Shown: positions 1 to 13,323 of the stretch, piece after piece
How positions within the stretch are numbered: the stretch's first letter is position 1
How the letters are laid out: each line of letters starts with the position of its first letter
DNA from: Loxodes magnus
Taxonomy: Eukaryota > Ciliophora > Karyorelictea > Loxodida > Loxodidae
Length of the DNA stretch: 64,000 bases
Assembly (NCBI GenBank): GCA_946699065.1
Contig: CAMPDV010000096.1
Coordinates: 434,001-498,000 of the forward strand
Direction: 5' to 3'
Notes under the pieces: model-generated
Told to the model about the DNA's origin: nothing
The model's database searches: none
What the model saw: the letters and a program-made list of their open reading frames with translations, nothing else
Translations under genes and position numbers: made by a program

Positions 1-561
1 TCTAGCAGTTTAGTTACTAGTCTATTCATTTCTTTCTAATACCTAAATAAAAAATTACTGAATAGATAGATTATTGAATTCCTTTTATTCCATTTCTTCC
101 AAAAGTCGATTAATTTATATAAGCTTCCTGAAAGGAAGTGCTTCATCCAATTTCTAACTAGCATTTTGGTCTTAATTTTTTTTATCTTTTGATGTGTTTT
201 TAAGCATCTGACTGACTTTTTGACTTAGTTTTTAGCTATCCAAAGTACTCTTACATGAAAGAGAACTAGACAACTATATTTGATCTGTTAAAAAGGAATT
301 AATTTTCTATTTGTTTAAGTTCAATTGTGATTTGGTCTACTTTTTTTCCATGCCAAGACTTGAACTTATTAGTTAAAAATCTGTTTTTTTAGAAGTATTA
401 GAACTCTATACATTTTAGCTTCCTTTTAACTTATTATAAAGATCCTAAGTTTTAAGAGAGCTTGTACTGTGTATCTAGTTTATTTGTGAAACGGTTTAGT
501 TTTTAAGACTCTACTTGTATTATTTTCATTTGCTGGATAAATTCTCAGATAAGCTTGTCAT
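1..561 (-). CDS. Partial hypothetical protein, runs off the left edge
   Basis: Seen: read as TAA/TAG=Gln and TGA=Trp, the minus strand from the ATG at 561 stays open for 187 codons to the window edge. The product is rich in Lys, Gln, Ser and acidic residues (starts MTSLSENLSSKWKQ; later LIQINRLLEEMEQKEF), with a coiled-coil-like stretch near the visible end and no recognisable domain. The amino-acid balance, with good Asp/Glu content, differs from translations of nearby intergenic DNA, which is the main support for coding. In-frame ATGs at 630 and 642 and an open frame further upstream leave the true N-terminus undecided; a short intron may lie in between. The C-terminus is outside the window. 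Function unknown. Confidence 0.65.
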
Positions 562-2650
562 CTATATTTTCACTCTAAGTTTTAATTAAAAATGTAGTTT
601 ATTTTACAGCCACTTAAATTAAATTTCCATACCTCTACTCATTTAACTGCTATAGCTCTATTATTTGCCTTTTCTTAATTCAAGTTAGCTTTTTTACTTA
701 TACTGTAATAATAAATTTTTAGATTTAATAGTTTACTTTCAGTGAAAACAGAGCAAAATGTAAGGCTTATATGTATAATCTCAATATTATGATAGACATA
801 GTCACTTTTACCTACTTTTCCCTTAATTTAAGCATAGGCAAAATAATAAATCAATAAGACTTGAAATATCTAAACATCAAGTATTAGAGCTCTTCCTAAT
901 TTGCTTAAAATGCTATAAGTTCTTCTTACCTTTACAAAACTTTATCGCTTTTGTACTATTTTTACTCAAACTCTAATTAATATAATTATAGGAAGTGGTC
1001 TTAAGGAATAACTACTGTTATAAAAAATAAAAGTATTTTTTGAATTGAAATAGTAAGTTTAAAATTTAGATAAGATAAGGCTATGAGGAAATTGATCCTA
1101 TTTAATATATTAAAAATTTAAAAAAGTAAAAGGAAATCTAAAATTATCTAAAATTAACTTAGCATTATATTTTTATTCAAAGCTAAATAGTCTAAACTCA
1201 ACGAAAAAGCTAATAATCAAGTAAAATCTTCAAATCAATCGCTTTTCTCTAATATGTAAGGATAATTTAATATAAATGACAAATCTTAAAGTTTGCATAA
1301 CTAATTGAAACAAAAGAAAAACAAAAAATTGATTTTTCAAATATTTTTATAAGATTTGTATAGTGAAATGAGACTGCAAGCGAATTAAATTAATATTATA
1401 AACTTGGTAAAAGTTAAAAAACAATCTTAGCAAGATTTTTAATTTAAATGGATTAATTTATTATGGTAGATACTTGCTTACAATAAACTTAGTTAAATTG
1501 AATACTCGAAAGTTATCAAGCAAAAACTAGGCATATAAAACAATATAGCTAATTTTAAAGCAGATTATTAAGCTTAGATTAATGGGAATATAATATTTAA
1601 TGTAATAAGAGTAAGTTTTAAAGTAAGTGAAATTAAATTAATAATAGTAAAACTAAAGGAAATAAAAAGAAATAGTAAAAGTGAGAAGTTTGGGGAAAAG
1701 TAGTATAGTTCAATTTATTAACTAATAACTTTGCTATATAATATTGAAAAATTATAAATTTACTACAAAAAGTAAATATTAGTAAAATAATTATAACAAT
1801 ATATGAAAAAGGAATAAAGCATTAAATATTAAATTTCTTAAACTTTAGAATACAAAAACTAGTTTAAATCCTTCTAAATTAAATATCAATTAGGTATTTA
1901 ATTTAGTTATAGCAATAAGTGTTCTTTTCATCAGATTAACTTTATTATCTTAGTATCAGCTTTTCATCTTAGGTTATTTCAGTTAGAACATATTCTTTTA
2001 TACCTCATAGCATAATAAATGATATCTATCATATCAGAGTGAAATTTAATGGTAATGTAAATAAGCAAATGTAAGATAGAGATGTGAAGAAATTAGGAAA
2101 AAGAGCAAATATTTACTTTTGTATTCAGATTATTAGGCTAATAAAACTAATACGTTAATATTAACTTTATATAATGATATTTTCATTTAGTATATTACAA
2201 GATAATTCAAGCTAGTAGGTAAAAATAGGTTGATTTACTAACTTCTATCATTAAAATGAAGAGTATTGATCATATTATATAAAATATTATATTATAATAT
2301 TTTATAATTTAATTATCTTATAAAAGTTAATTTTACCTGATTTATGTTGTAAATTAGAAATTAGAAGTTTTATTTCTATCATCCTAGATATCATTAGTCT
2401 AAGGTATGTTTTCTAAATTCTTGACACTGTATAGTCTCTTCAAACTTTAAATAGCAGAAAGAGTAAAATATTAACCAAAACTTAATTATTTTTATAAGTC
2501 TGCACTTGCTTAACTTTATTTAGTATTATAAGCTCTGAATGTAGTTTACCATAATAGTAGATGGAAAATAAATCTAAAAACACTAAAATTTCAAAGAAGA
2601 AATAAAAGGTTTAAAGGAATTGAATTTTTCTTAGATCAACATATTTTTAA
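562..2650. other. AT-rich stretch, no confident gene
   Basis: Apart from a possible 5' extension of the left-edge gene (to about 650, perhaps further), I see no gene, tRNA or obvious repeat. Composition is almost pure A/T, with long runs of alternating A and T words. All frames are fairly open under the reassigned code, so openness alone means little here. Confidence 0.5.
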
Positions 2651-3552
2651 ATGTTTGAAACCCTTTTATACTGAATATTCGGAATCATTTTCCTTCTCCT
2701 TTTATTTTTGTGAATATTCTAGAACAATATCCTCTATATTCCCCGACCTCCTGGAATGCCAGCTACAACTTTAGATAACCCTTAGTTTTATAAAAATCCC
2801 TTGGAAAGGAAGATGATTTATAAAGATCTTAAAATCAAAACTCCGGATAATGAATCTTTACATGCCTGACTAGTTTTGTCGAAAAGAGATCCTAAAAAAG
2901 TGGCGACAATTTTGTTTTTTCAAGAAAATGCAGGTAACATGGGATTACGCATGGATAATATATAAATGTTTAATGAGATGGGTTTCAACGTTCTAATAGT
3001 TTCATACAGAGGTTATGATACATCAACTGGCTAACCTACCGAAAAAGGCTTGAAAATAGACTCTCAGGCAGCTCTTGATTGACTAATCAATTGCTAGGAT
3101 ATTGATCCTAATTAAATAATTGTATTTGGAAGATCTCTGGGTGGCGCAGTTTCAATCAATTTAGTAGCAGAAAACTAGAATTTACCTAATGTAAAAGGAC
3201 TCATTCTAGAAAACACTTTTACTTCTATTTCTGATATGGTTGATGCTGTTTTTAAGTGACTGTCCATATTCAAGTCTCTTATTCTAAGAATTAAATGGAA
3301 TTCAATTGAGTCAATATAGAAGATTAAAACTCCTATAATGTTTATTTCTGGAAGAAAGGACGAGCTAGTTCCCCCGGTCCAAATGGACAAATTGCATTTA
3401 GCTGCAAAAAATGCTAAGTTTATAGAATGGGTATTTTTATAATATTATAGTATGCTGTCTAAGACGGAGATCACAACAGAACTTGGCATGTGGAAATGGA
3501 AAATTACAGCAATAGAATCGCCGCCTTTGTTGAAAAAGTACTTTATTCTTAA
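2651..3552 (+). CDS. ABHD13/BEM46-like alpha/beta hydrolase (active copy)
   Basis: A membrane-anchored serine hydrolase of the ABHD13/BEM46 family. Seen: one N-terminal hydrophobic segment (about residues 5-27), the motif NILYIPRPPG, an oxyanion-region sequence NAGNMG, the nucleophile elbow GRSLGG with Ser162, the acid in GRKDELVPP and the histidine in DGDHN. All three catalytic residues are present. TGA is Trp at several sites, including one aligned with TGG in the paralogue at 38794. A 20-nt intron (3431-3450) interrupts the gene just before the His motif; removing it restores the frame. Predicted length is 293 residues. The end is set at TAA TAA (3550-3555) because the paralogue ends at the aligned position with TAG TAA; no in-frame TGA follows for over 200 nt. 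The physiological substrate is not known. Confidence 0.9.
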
Positions 3553-4892
3553 TAAAAAGTATTTTAATAAAAATCTTAATTTATTTGCTTCCATACTATC
3601 CACCTCATCTCTATTAATACTTTACCTTTAAATTTCTTATCTAAGTCCTTTGTCTATGAGGATAAGCTTAAGCTTAAAACAAAATTCTTTATATGTTCGA
3701 AAATTCAGGCTATTTTATTACCTTAGTAATAAAGATCAGATAATATGTTCTCTTTTCAAATAAGAAAATAATAATGATATAAAGCTACAATCATAAATGA
3801 TTTTACCACCTAATTTAATTTTAATTTATATCAAATTTACTAGCTTTATCTAATTAAATCTGTGCTAGAGTGCTTTTATTATTATAAAGCCAGATTATTA
3901 ATCTACTTTAATGAGAAAAGCTTGACATTACGACTTAATCAAGTTATTTTGTTTTACTATAAAACTTTATTTCATTTTTCTTCTGACAAATTTAGCTTTT
4001 TAGAGAAACAAAATGACATAGTACTTAGTCTAATAGTATAAAAATAACTAAATATATTGCTTAAATCTTCAGTAACTAATTAAATGAGATATTAGTTCTA
4101 ACACAATCATTTGTTTAAAATTATTTGAGTATGATCTAGGAGTAAGATTTTATACCAGTCATACAATAGATTACTTAATTAACTTTTATAAAGAAAAGCT
4201 AAAATGTAATTAAAAGCAACTTTTGGAAGCTTTATATTGTTAATGTTTCAATTTTAGTGTTATGAAGTATATTTCTATAATATCAATAGTTGATTTAGAG
4301 GTATATTGATGCATTTATTACTATAACAAATAAATTATTTAATGTTTATTTAAATTTATCCTTTACTTGTATTCATAATTGGCTATAGTTTCATACTTTT
4401 CTCTATATGCCTTATATATCAAATTTATATATATGTCGCTATCTTTTTGGTTAAAACAAACTACTTTTGCAATTAAAAACAGCACTAATGAAACTATCTG
4501 TTGGCAATTCTTATTAAAGCAGCTTAGTTTATTATTTAGTTAACTAATTAATATTCTTAGTTACCACTAAAGTGCTAGAGACTTAAAGCAAGGTTAAATA
4601 TATTAGACTAGAAGTATATTAGATTGAGAAGAGTTAGTAAGTTTAATTAATTGAATGGTAAACTTATGATAGCAATTAGTTTTATTTATTTTATAATTAT
4701 TAACTCTTTATTATTCTAGATTACTGTAAAGTATCTAAAGGGTTATACACTATATTGACAGTGTTTAGTCGATTCATATTTCTATATAGATAATACAATG
4801 CTAGTACTTCCTTTAAGTTTAAATTAAGTTAAAATGCAAAGTATTTTAAATCTTATAATTTTAGCTCCATTTTTAGTTGAAAGTTTTGAAGT
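3553..4892. other. AT-rich intergenic DNA
   Basis: No coding-like segment, tRNA or repeat family is seen. The stretch lies between two plus-strand genes and presumably holds the hydrolase 3' end and the promoter of the WW-protein gene; no promoter motif can be named. Confidence 0.5.
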
Positions 4893-7800
4893 ATGACAGA
4901 TTAGATAAAAATGAGTAAAGGTAGTTTTAAATTACCCTTAAAAGCCAATGATAATAACTGAGAGATCAATTTTTAGCAGAGCAAGCATGTAGTTTCTAAA
5001 GATGATGTGTAATCCCTTTGTGACTAGATTGGAATTCATTAAGAGATAGATTTGCCAAAGTATCAGTGATTTTTAGATTAGGCCATCGTTTCAGTGTTGC
5101 CTGCAGCATGAACTAGGGAACAAGATCCTAAGGGTGAAGTTTATTTCCACCATAAAGCAAGTGAAGTAACTACAAAAATTCATCCTCTTATTCATAAATT
5201 AAGAGCAGCTTTTAATTAGGTAATTAAAAGAGATTTACAAGATCCTAGTTGTAGATGTTAACTAAACATAAGCTAAGATAAAATTACTAGCATGGATAAA
5301 GTCGTTCAATAGGTTGTAGAACCAATAGCAGCTAAGAAAATATTTTCTGAGTTAATCCATGAAACAGATTAAACAGACCCTGCTAAAGTGAATCTGAAAG
5401 AAAAAGTTATTGAATAAGCTACAGAGTTTTATTCTAACTATGTGGGTGATTATTATAAACAGCCTCCATTACATATATAGCAACTTAAATCATATCAAGC
5501 AGTTGATTTTAAAGATATCACCAAAAAAGCGATAGAGTTAGAAATGGACCTCTAAAATGAGTTTCCAATATTATGAGTTTCTAGATTAGCACTTGCCTTA
5601 CCTCTTCCTCCTAATTGGGAGAAAAGAAGAGGAGACACTAATTAATAAAATAAGAATGTAAAATTTTTCTACATTCCTCATAGTCTCTCCTTTGATGAGC
5701 ATCCCAGTTACTAGTTTATGCTACATTACTTGAGTATGGTAAGAATGTTTAGAAACAAGAACTAGAATCTATACAAGGATAACCAAAAGATAAATCTAGT
5801 AGATTGCTTGCAAAGACCTTATTAGGTAGATCTCAATAGTACTGAATTACTACCATGCAAGGAAACTAATCAAATTAATTTTTAATAGAGTTCCCCATAT
5901 GATGACATATTACTATTTCATGTAGCTTAATAGTGTGGAGTTAATATCTAAAAGGAAACACATCTCTTAACTGTTGTTCACAAAGTACTTAAAAAGTTAA
6001 GAAAGGGAAATTAGTTTGGTCCTTATTAATTCAGACACACTTTGGAAGGGTAAAGTTATTGGTATAATACCTAAAAGAAAACAGCACATAAAATATTTCC
6101 CTATATGCTCCTTATAAAAAGAAAAATCAGATAAGCTAGAAGCTTATAAGACAATAGGATATTAAAAAATCCCTTTGAAATAAATCAAATATTCTGAGAA
6201 TATGGAGATGATTTAATGGAAGCTGCTAAATAAGAAGCAATTAATTATTCAATTGCTTGATTCAATAGGCATAGTTATGAAAACATTGACTATTTAAAGT
6301 AACTCTTTAAGACAGAAGATGAGAATGAAATATTCCAAATTCTGTTCAGTAATACAACTAGACTCACCTCATATCTTGATTCCAAAGTTCTTGAAATCAG
6401 CTTCTCAGTTGATTCAATTGAACTTGAAGATGAAGATAACGGATAAGAAGAGAAAAAATAAGACTGTTAAAAGTAATTTACCTCATCAGTGATAAAAATA
6501 GGAGGAATCACTATAATTCCTAAGCTTTTTAACAAAAACCAATAGAAATTAAGTCAAGCAAAAATGTAAAAAGCTTAAAACATTTTTCTGCAGAAGTTTA
6601 AGTAAAAATAAGGTGAAGAAATAAAAGAAATCTTACAGAAAAAAATAGAGTTAAAGGTTAGTAAAATGAATAAGACAAACAGCTAAGATTTTGCATAAAT
6701 GCTAAACATTAATAGAAATAAAAATACATTATAAATACAAAAGAGTAGAGAGATAGTAAAGATGCTTGAAGAAGGTTTAAAAGACATATAAATCATTAAT
6801 AACAATCAATAACCTTATCAAACAGAAACTAAAGGTAAGTAGGGAAATGATATTAAAAAAACTTTAGGATTTGGTAAAAATATCAAAACTAAAAGGAAAT
6901 CAAATGATTAGCCTGAAATAAAAGAAGAAAGCACTATTAAAAATGTATTTTCTAAATTAGCATTAAACACTATTAGGAAGTAAAATCCAGAAAAGGAGTA
7001 AAATGCCTTAGAAGAAATAAAAGAAATAGAAGAAATTTAGAAGCTTATCATAAAAAAGCAATTAACCAGTAGGAATAAGTAGAAAGAATAGAAGAAATTA
7101 AAAAGAAAAGGGAATAAACTATAAGTTATAACTATGAATATTAGAGAAAACAAAAAGAGAAAAAAGAAGGAAAAATTAGGTAAGCACCATCCTAAGAGGA
7201 GTGTTAATTAAAATTAACAAGATGAAGAAGATTCTGGAAAATCTGAAGAATCTGAAGAAGAATTTTCTCCATATACTTATCGTCAAAAAGTCAGTGGCTT
7301 AATTTCTTAAACTTAAAGTGAAACTTAATCTCCAGATTCTTCTTTTATCTCAACCTATTCCCCCTTATTATTTCTTAAGTAATGAATCACCAGTTTCGTG
7401 TTCGGTTATATAAGGAAGTAGATAAACTAGAAATAAAGCGATAAGGATAAAGAAAGTTAATTGATTGAGTGTTCATAAGAATAGGAGAACTATTAAGAAG
7501 AGAATATTGAAAGATTGGAATAGAAATACACTTAAAAAGATGAAGATGTTATACCAGAATCAATACCTAAATAAAACGAAAAACCTAGGTAATCTAAACT
7601 GTCAGAATGGCAAATGGTTATAGGAATTAAAAGTCTCAAGTAGCATTTGATCTCAGATCCTTACAGTTTTTCAAATAATAAAAACACTTCAGAAAATAAG
7701 GAAAAAAATGAAGTTATTACATGGGAGTCTCGACAATAGTAAACTTAAATATTATAATAAAATACTAAAATGTAGTATATAAAAAACTAGATCCAAGAAA

Positions 7801-9549
7801 TGAAGTAAAAATATACCAAAATGTGGTAAGAAAGTGATAAAAGATTTGAAGATATAGAAAAAAATTGTAAAATTAAGGTGGCTATAGAAAATAAAAAGAA
7901 AAATCCCAATGATAATAAGAATAATGCATAAGAAAAGTAGCTAGAGCAAGAATAAAATAAGAAAGAACCTTAGGCTTCTTAACCTTAAAAGCCTTATAGT
8001 ATTAATTTAAATTTAATTAAAAAAAGAAGTAAAGCTTTAAATGAAATTTAAGAGCAAAAGAAATTTGGGAGGAGCAATATAAAAAGAAGTATTAAAAAAA
8101 GGTTAACTATAACATCATAAAATACATGTGAAGATATTCCTGTCTCTAGCTCCATTTTAAGCTATAATAGTTTTGAGAACAATGATTAGATGATTCTTTC
8201 CCCTTTACCTAATTTTAAATTTAAACCCAAAGAATAGTAATAAATAAAGGAATTAAACGAGTAGAATGAGTAGAATGAGCAGAATGAGTAGAATGAGCAG
8301 ATTGAGCAAATTGAGCAAAATATATAAAACGAATAAATAGTAATGGTAAATAATCCAAAAAATTTACTTAAAATGAAAAAAGTAGAAAATGAAATGGGTA
8401 AAGATTTTAAGTCTAAATTACCTAAAAACTTAAAACTTTATATACGAAGAAACTATAAAGATATTGTTGATTAACTACCCCAAGAAAACATCGAAAGAAC
8501 AGAATCGACGTAAGATACATAAAGTGATATTAAAAGCCCAGAGTTAGAACTAAAAACATTTCTTCTAAATGATTAAGTTTATAAATATGATATCAATTCA
8601 AAAAAGAATGGATTAGGAAAATATAAAAGTTTTTAGGAGTAGATTTAGAAGAAGTAGCAAATAGATATAAATGAAGCCATTACTTTAACTCAATTTAGAC
8701 GAGAATGGTTTCAGCATTATATAAGTATACATGGTCATCCATGCAAACAAAAGCTTAAGTTTTGTTAACCTAAAGTAGGAATAATTCCTTTAGATGTACT
8801 TTAAACTGCATTAAAGATTGGAATTAAAAAAAATGAAACAGATCTTTACTGAATAGCTCATTAGTATCTTTCAGCACCTCTACCTAACGGTTGCACATAA
8901 AATGATAATCCAGGCTAGGATTTCTTCAAGACAGTTTTAAACTAGCAGAGAAGATACCGAGTGTCTCATTTTAAGAAACTAAAACCTAATGAAGTAGATC
9001 TATACATTAAAACAAATAGCTGACTATTTTTTTTAATTTCAAGAAACGTACAATTTTATTACAATTTTGCGACTCAGAAACTTTCTAAGCATCAATATTA
9101 ACGTGAAAATTGTGAAAAAGATGAGATTCAAGAAGTGATAATGGAATTTAGAGATAGAGGAATCAACTAGAATACAGTAAGTCATAATATAGATAATAAA
9201 AGCTTTAAAGATAAAGCAAAAAAATGAAGAAAGCTCACCAATTCCAAAGAAGCGAATTGTAAGAATTAGTAGTCCTATTAGCAAATCTTCCAACTTTGCT
9301 AAAATTTAAATTTCTCCTACAATGTAACTAAACCAAGTCAGTCAAAGAACCAGTAGATAATCCTGTAAGCCTTTTTCTAAAAATTATTCATCTCCAAATA
9401 TGTATACGTTAAATCCAATCTCAGCAAGATTGAATTCTAAATCTAGAGCAGAAAGAGCGTTGAAGGAAAGAATATTTATGGAGCCGAAAAAGTTTAATAC
9501 ATTGTATGACCAATTTACTAAAGCAGAAAACTTGTAAGAATCTAAATAA
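4893..9549 (+). CDS. Large Cep164-like WW-domain protein
   Basis: About 1546 residues. The N-terminus has the helix-plus-WW arrangement known from centrosomal protein Cep164: IGIHQEIDLPKYQWFL, then LPAAWTREQDPKGEVYFHH. Two more WW-like modules follow, at LPLPPNWEKRR...FFYIPH and FRHTLEGQSYWYN. A long, charged, low-complexity middle (about residues 500-1200) includes a 7 x 3-residue Asn/Ile-Glu-Gln repeat. The C-terminal part repeats a Cep164-type helix (IGIKKNETDLYWIAHQYL, APLP) and a partial WW-like segment (NVQFYYNFATQ). A 16-nt intron (9177-9192) switches the frame to a basic tail ending near KAENLQESK. Stop is TAA at 9547 or 9535; no TGA follows for at least 150 nt. Family knowledge: Cep164 acts at basal-body distal appendages. 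A basal-body role here is an inference from domain likeness. Confidence 0.8.
8256..8318 (+). repeat. In-frame 9-nt tandem repeat (Asn/Ile-Glu-Gln)
   Basis: Seven 9-nt units inside the WW-protein gene read AAC/AAT/ATT, GAG, then TAG, CAG or CAA. The third codon is TAG in three units, CAG in two and CAA in two, so TAG alternates with true Gln codons within a recently expanded repeat. This is local evidence that TAG is Gln. Confidence 0.9.
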
Positions 9550-10365
9550 AATAACACTTTTATTAATTTAAATCTCAATATTCTTTTTTCTCTTCAACTT
9601 TAATAAGCTCTTTTTATAATAAATGACATAAATTAAATCTATTCATAACACTTTATCAGGAAATTAAACGAATTAAGTCTATGCCCTAAGTATATGAATT
9701 AAGCAAATTTTTAATTATTTATCCACAATAGCAAGAAAAACCTTAATTACAGAATCTAAGAATTAAAAGGAATATAATATTCTCATATTTTTAGATAAAA
9801 TAGCTTCAATTTTAATATTTAAATGAAGATTAGTAGTTTAAACTAATAAAATGGTTCTATCTATATACCTTTTAATTAAATAAGCGTACTCATGCTTATA
9901 AAATATAACTTTTAACTTACTTTATCTATAAATTACTAGCAATTAAGTTTATTCCTAATTAGATTTTTTTAATTCTATTAAATCTAGCCTGATAAATTGA
10001 TATAGCCATATTACTATAATTCTAATTTAAGCTAAATGGTATTTTATAGACTTATGAACTAATGCTTAAAACTCAAAATAGTATAATTCCATCTGATTAA
10101 AATTAAGTTTTATGCAGTTTCAAATCTAGCGAACTTCACTGAATTCATACTTAACTTTACTTTGAAGCATTTATGTTCATACTTATTTCACTAGAAACAA
10201 TGCTAAACTAGAAGTTTATGATGTATTAGTATGGATATAAGTAGCAGAATGATTGATTGTAGGATTTATAGTAGAGATAGTTTTATATGATAGATAAGGT
10301 AAAGTAGATGGAAGTTAAGCTTAATAAAGTAAGGAGTATAAATATTAAATAGTGTATTCAGAACA
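9550..10365. other. Intergenic region between converging genes
   Basis: 3' ends of the WW gene (plus) and the transporter gene (minus) face each other. AT-rich; no confident gene. A short open stretch near 10200-10320 overlaps the transporter 3' end and is not supported as a gene. Confidence 0.5.
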
Positions 10366-11775
10366 TCAATTACGTTCTACTTCAATTTACTAAGATTCTG
10401 CATTTCTTTACTTTATGTCTTCTTCTTCCTCTTCTTCGCTTACCTCTTACTGGACTTATTTCCCCTTCAGCTTTTCTTTGAATATAAAAAGTAGAAAGAA
10501 AGCTTTAAAGAATAAGACTACTATTGAAAGAATGAGATAAGAATAGCCTAATTTAAATAAAGAGACTGCGACAAAAGGCCCGAATAAGCGAGCAGCAGTA
10601 CTTACTACTTAAATACTTGACATCCATCGCTAAATGTCATCATCTCCTATTATCTTAGTAAACAGTGATAAAGTTACTGCTCTACCTATTGGAAATGATG
10701 CAGACACCATCGTAATTCCAATCAAAAATCTCCAAAGCTCAACTTAAGATTATTCAAAATTAATGATAGTTAACCATCCTAAAGTTCCTATGAATAATGA
10801 AGATATTAAAAGCTAAATTTCTGTTAGTTTAGCATCTTCATTCAGCCACTTAACACTAAAATAGGAAATCGAATTAATAATAGCAATTAGGATAAAAACT
10901 CCATACGCTCCTATTATATTAAAGTTAAATCCTAAACCATACTCTCCTACCTATATAAAATCACTTACAGGATTTACTACGAAAGGAATTATTAAAGTTT
11001 CTTGTACTACAAAAGAGTAAAATAAAATCAAAAAAATGACCAAGGAAACAGGAATCCCTTCCTATAATCTTATAGTCTCCTAAGCATCGTTTTCATAACT
11101 TGAAGATTTATCTTACTATGTCTCATCTACAACATCTAGCAGTGGAATTCTGTTCTCTTCTTACGCATCAAACTTGATTCATAAGATGATTGCGATAAGA
11201 AGCGTTAATAAAATTGAAGTGATGGCAATTATTTTGAAAACGTATTCCGGATCTGTGACGAAAAAGCTTATAATTATACCTATAATTGGACCAAGTACTA
11301 ATCCAAATACAGCAGCAGCACCTATTTCGCTCATTAATATAACAGCATCATTTTCTGAATACATTGAGCAAACCTAACTAATATAGCTTTGCTCTATAGT
11401 CTGCTATCCTCCCATTTAAAATCCACTTAATATTCTTGAAGCCAATATAAAGTAGAAAGCATACTCGGGGTAGAAATCAGCAATTAAATAAAGGACGCAA
11501 CCAAATATCCCAATTCATATGAAAAAGAGTAGACAAGTTTTACTATTATACTTTTCAAATAGAAAGCCAGATAAATAGCATCCTATTACTTCTCCATAAG
11601 CAAATCCTGCAAATATTAGAGCAAGATTAAGCATTCCATACCCATGCTTATCTATATAGAGCCAAAGCGAAGGTAAAATTAATGAGAAGCAACCACAAGC
11701 TAGGATTACATTAATTGAAAACAAATGTCGAAATGGATATTTAGCAACGCGCTGTTCCCACGAAATTTCTTCCAT
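10366..11775 (-). CDS. Major facilitator superfamily transporter, CLN7/MFSD8-like
   Basis: A polytopic membrane transporter of about 465-469 residues. Seen: start MEEISWEQRVAKYPFRHLF, then about 12 hydrophobic segments in two halves split by a charged loop (about residues 205-255, EENRIPLLDVVDETQQ). Family-type motifs include GFAYGEVIGCYLSGFLFEKY, the 2-3 loop region, and SRILSGFQMGGQQTIEQSY in the fourth helix area. The tail is acidic (SEEEEEEDIKQ). No intron is needed. TGA codes Trp in the third helix region and TAG/TAA code Gln throughout. The end may be the tandem TAG TAA at 10392-10387 or the TGA at 10368-10366; the latter is used here. The substrate cannot be deduced. Resemblance to lysosomal CLN7/MFSD8 is from overall pattern and is tentative. 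Confidence 0.85.
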
Positions 11776-13323
11776 TTTACTTTAGAAATAAAGTTCATAA
11801 AAACTATATAGCTATCACTAAAACAATTCTAGTTTTAAAAGTCCTTTAATTAAGTAAATAATCTATATAAAAATCTCTAAGTCAAGCCAAGTAAAAGCAA
11901 ACACTCTCGCATTTTATAATATTACTGTTGCGTAAATCTATTTGTCTTTTGCGTCAAAATTATCTATTTATTTATACAAAAAGGAAGTTGAATTTTACAA
12001 AAAATATACAGTTTATATTAAACCTTAAAATCTTTCATCTACTTAATGGTATTATCGGTAAAAATTGAAAACCAAACTCAAAATTATACAATATATTTCA
12101 TAAACATAATCTGAGTCACTCTTATACGATAAATTTATGTACTATTAATATATTTAAATTTGAAATCTTCAGATTAGGAAAATGAGGAAACTTTTTAATT
12201 GTAATAATAACAAAAATAAAAAAATAAAAAAACCTTCCTTTTCTAATTTCTCATTTACTTTCAAAGTTATTTATTAGTTTATTATAATTTCCAAATTTAA
12301 AGTCAAAGATTCTAGGTTTAAATCATATTTCATAATTATTTTATCAAACAATATTTTAAATATCACTCAGTTAGTATCTACTACAATGCTTCTAAGTTAT
12401 CTTCCACTTATATTTTGTATCAAAAGTATATTTTCTATAATTTGTCTACTTAAATCTTAATAAGCTAGATATTAATTTTTATTTAAGCAAGCTATTTTTT
12501 GATTGATAAATACTAAAATATTTAATAGCTAATGATAGCTTAAGACATAAGTTACTTCAGTCAATCTTCCTTCTAAGAATATTAATATATTGATTAATAT
12601 TAATTATAGAATCTTCTATAACTCTTTGCTTATTTTTACGCCTTTGTTATAGTACCATGACTATCCATTGAAGAATTACGTTAATTAATTAATGTTATTA
12701 TAATAGAAAAATAATAATTAAATATAGCAACTATATTACATGTTGTATTAACCAATTATCCTTTACTCTTTTACTATATATCATTTTAATAGTCATCTAA
12801 TTAGATCTGCATATTATATATAGTTCAATTATAGTTCAATTATAGTTCAATTCCTCCTCTTAACCAGAAAGGTTAAAACTGTTTAAAGTATCTATGTCTC
12901 CTAATTTAGTACTAAAATTCTTCTATTTATTATAGCTTTTAGAGTCTCTGCTAAATGTAATTTAATTTATAATTTGCAACTAGCTATTTAAAGCTTGCAT
13001 CTAAAGATAGATTTAGATGCTTTTGATAAAATTGAGTAACATTACTTTTGCTGATAATAAAATATAGTTGATTTGAAATATATAGCAGATTAATTAATTT
13101 TATAGTTCCTAATAATCATAGTTGCTAACTACCAACTTATAGAACATTGTTAAGTTTAACTTATGGTCTAGACAAGCTTAAAACATTCTTAATATCCTTA
13201 AATTGTATTATTTACTTTGATGTATCTCATAGAGTTATAGAATGAACTAAGATATAGAGATAGTTTAGAGGAGTCTTTGATAAATAAATAGTTAAAATTT
13301 AATTAAATATTGGTCTAATAACT
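11776..13323. other. AT-rich intergenic DNA with a small tandem repeat
   Basis: Lies upstream of the transporter and downstream of the MGC gene (both minus). Holds a three-copy 11-nt repeat at 12819-12852. A short open stretch at 13220-13320 (plus) reads as a charged peptide but has no supported gene structure. Confidence 0.5.
12819..12852. repeat. 11-nt tandem repeat, three copies
   Basis: The unit tatagttcaat is repeated three times without a gap in intergenic DNA. Function unknown; probably replication slippage. Confidence 0.8.
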
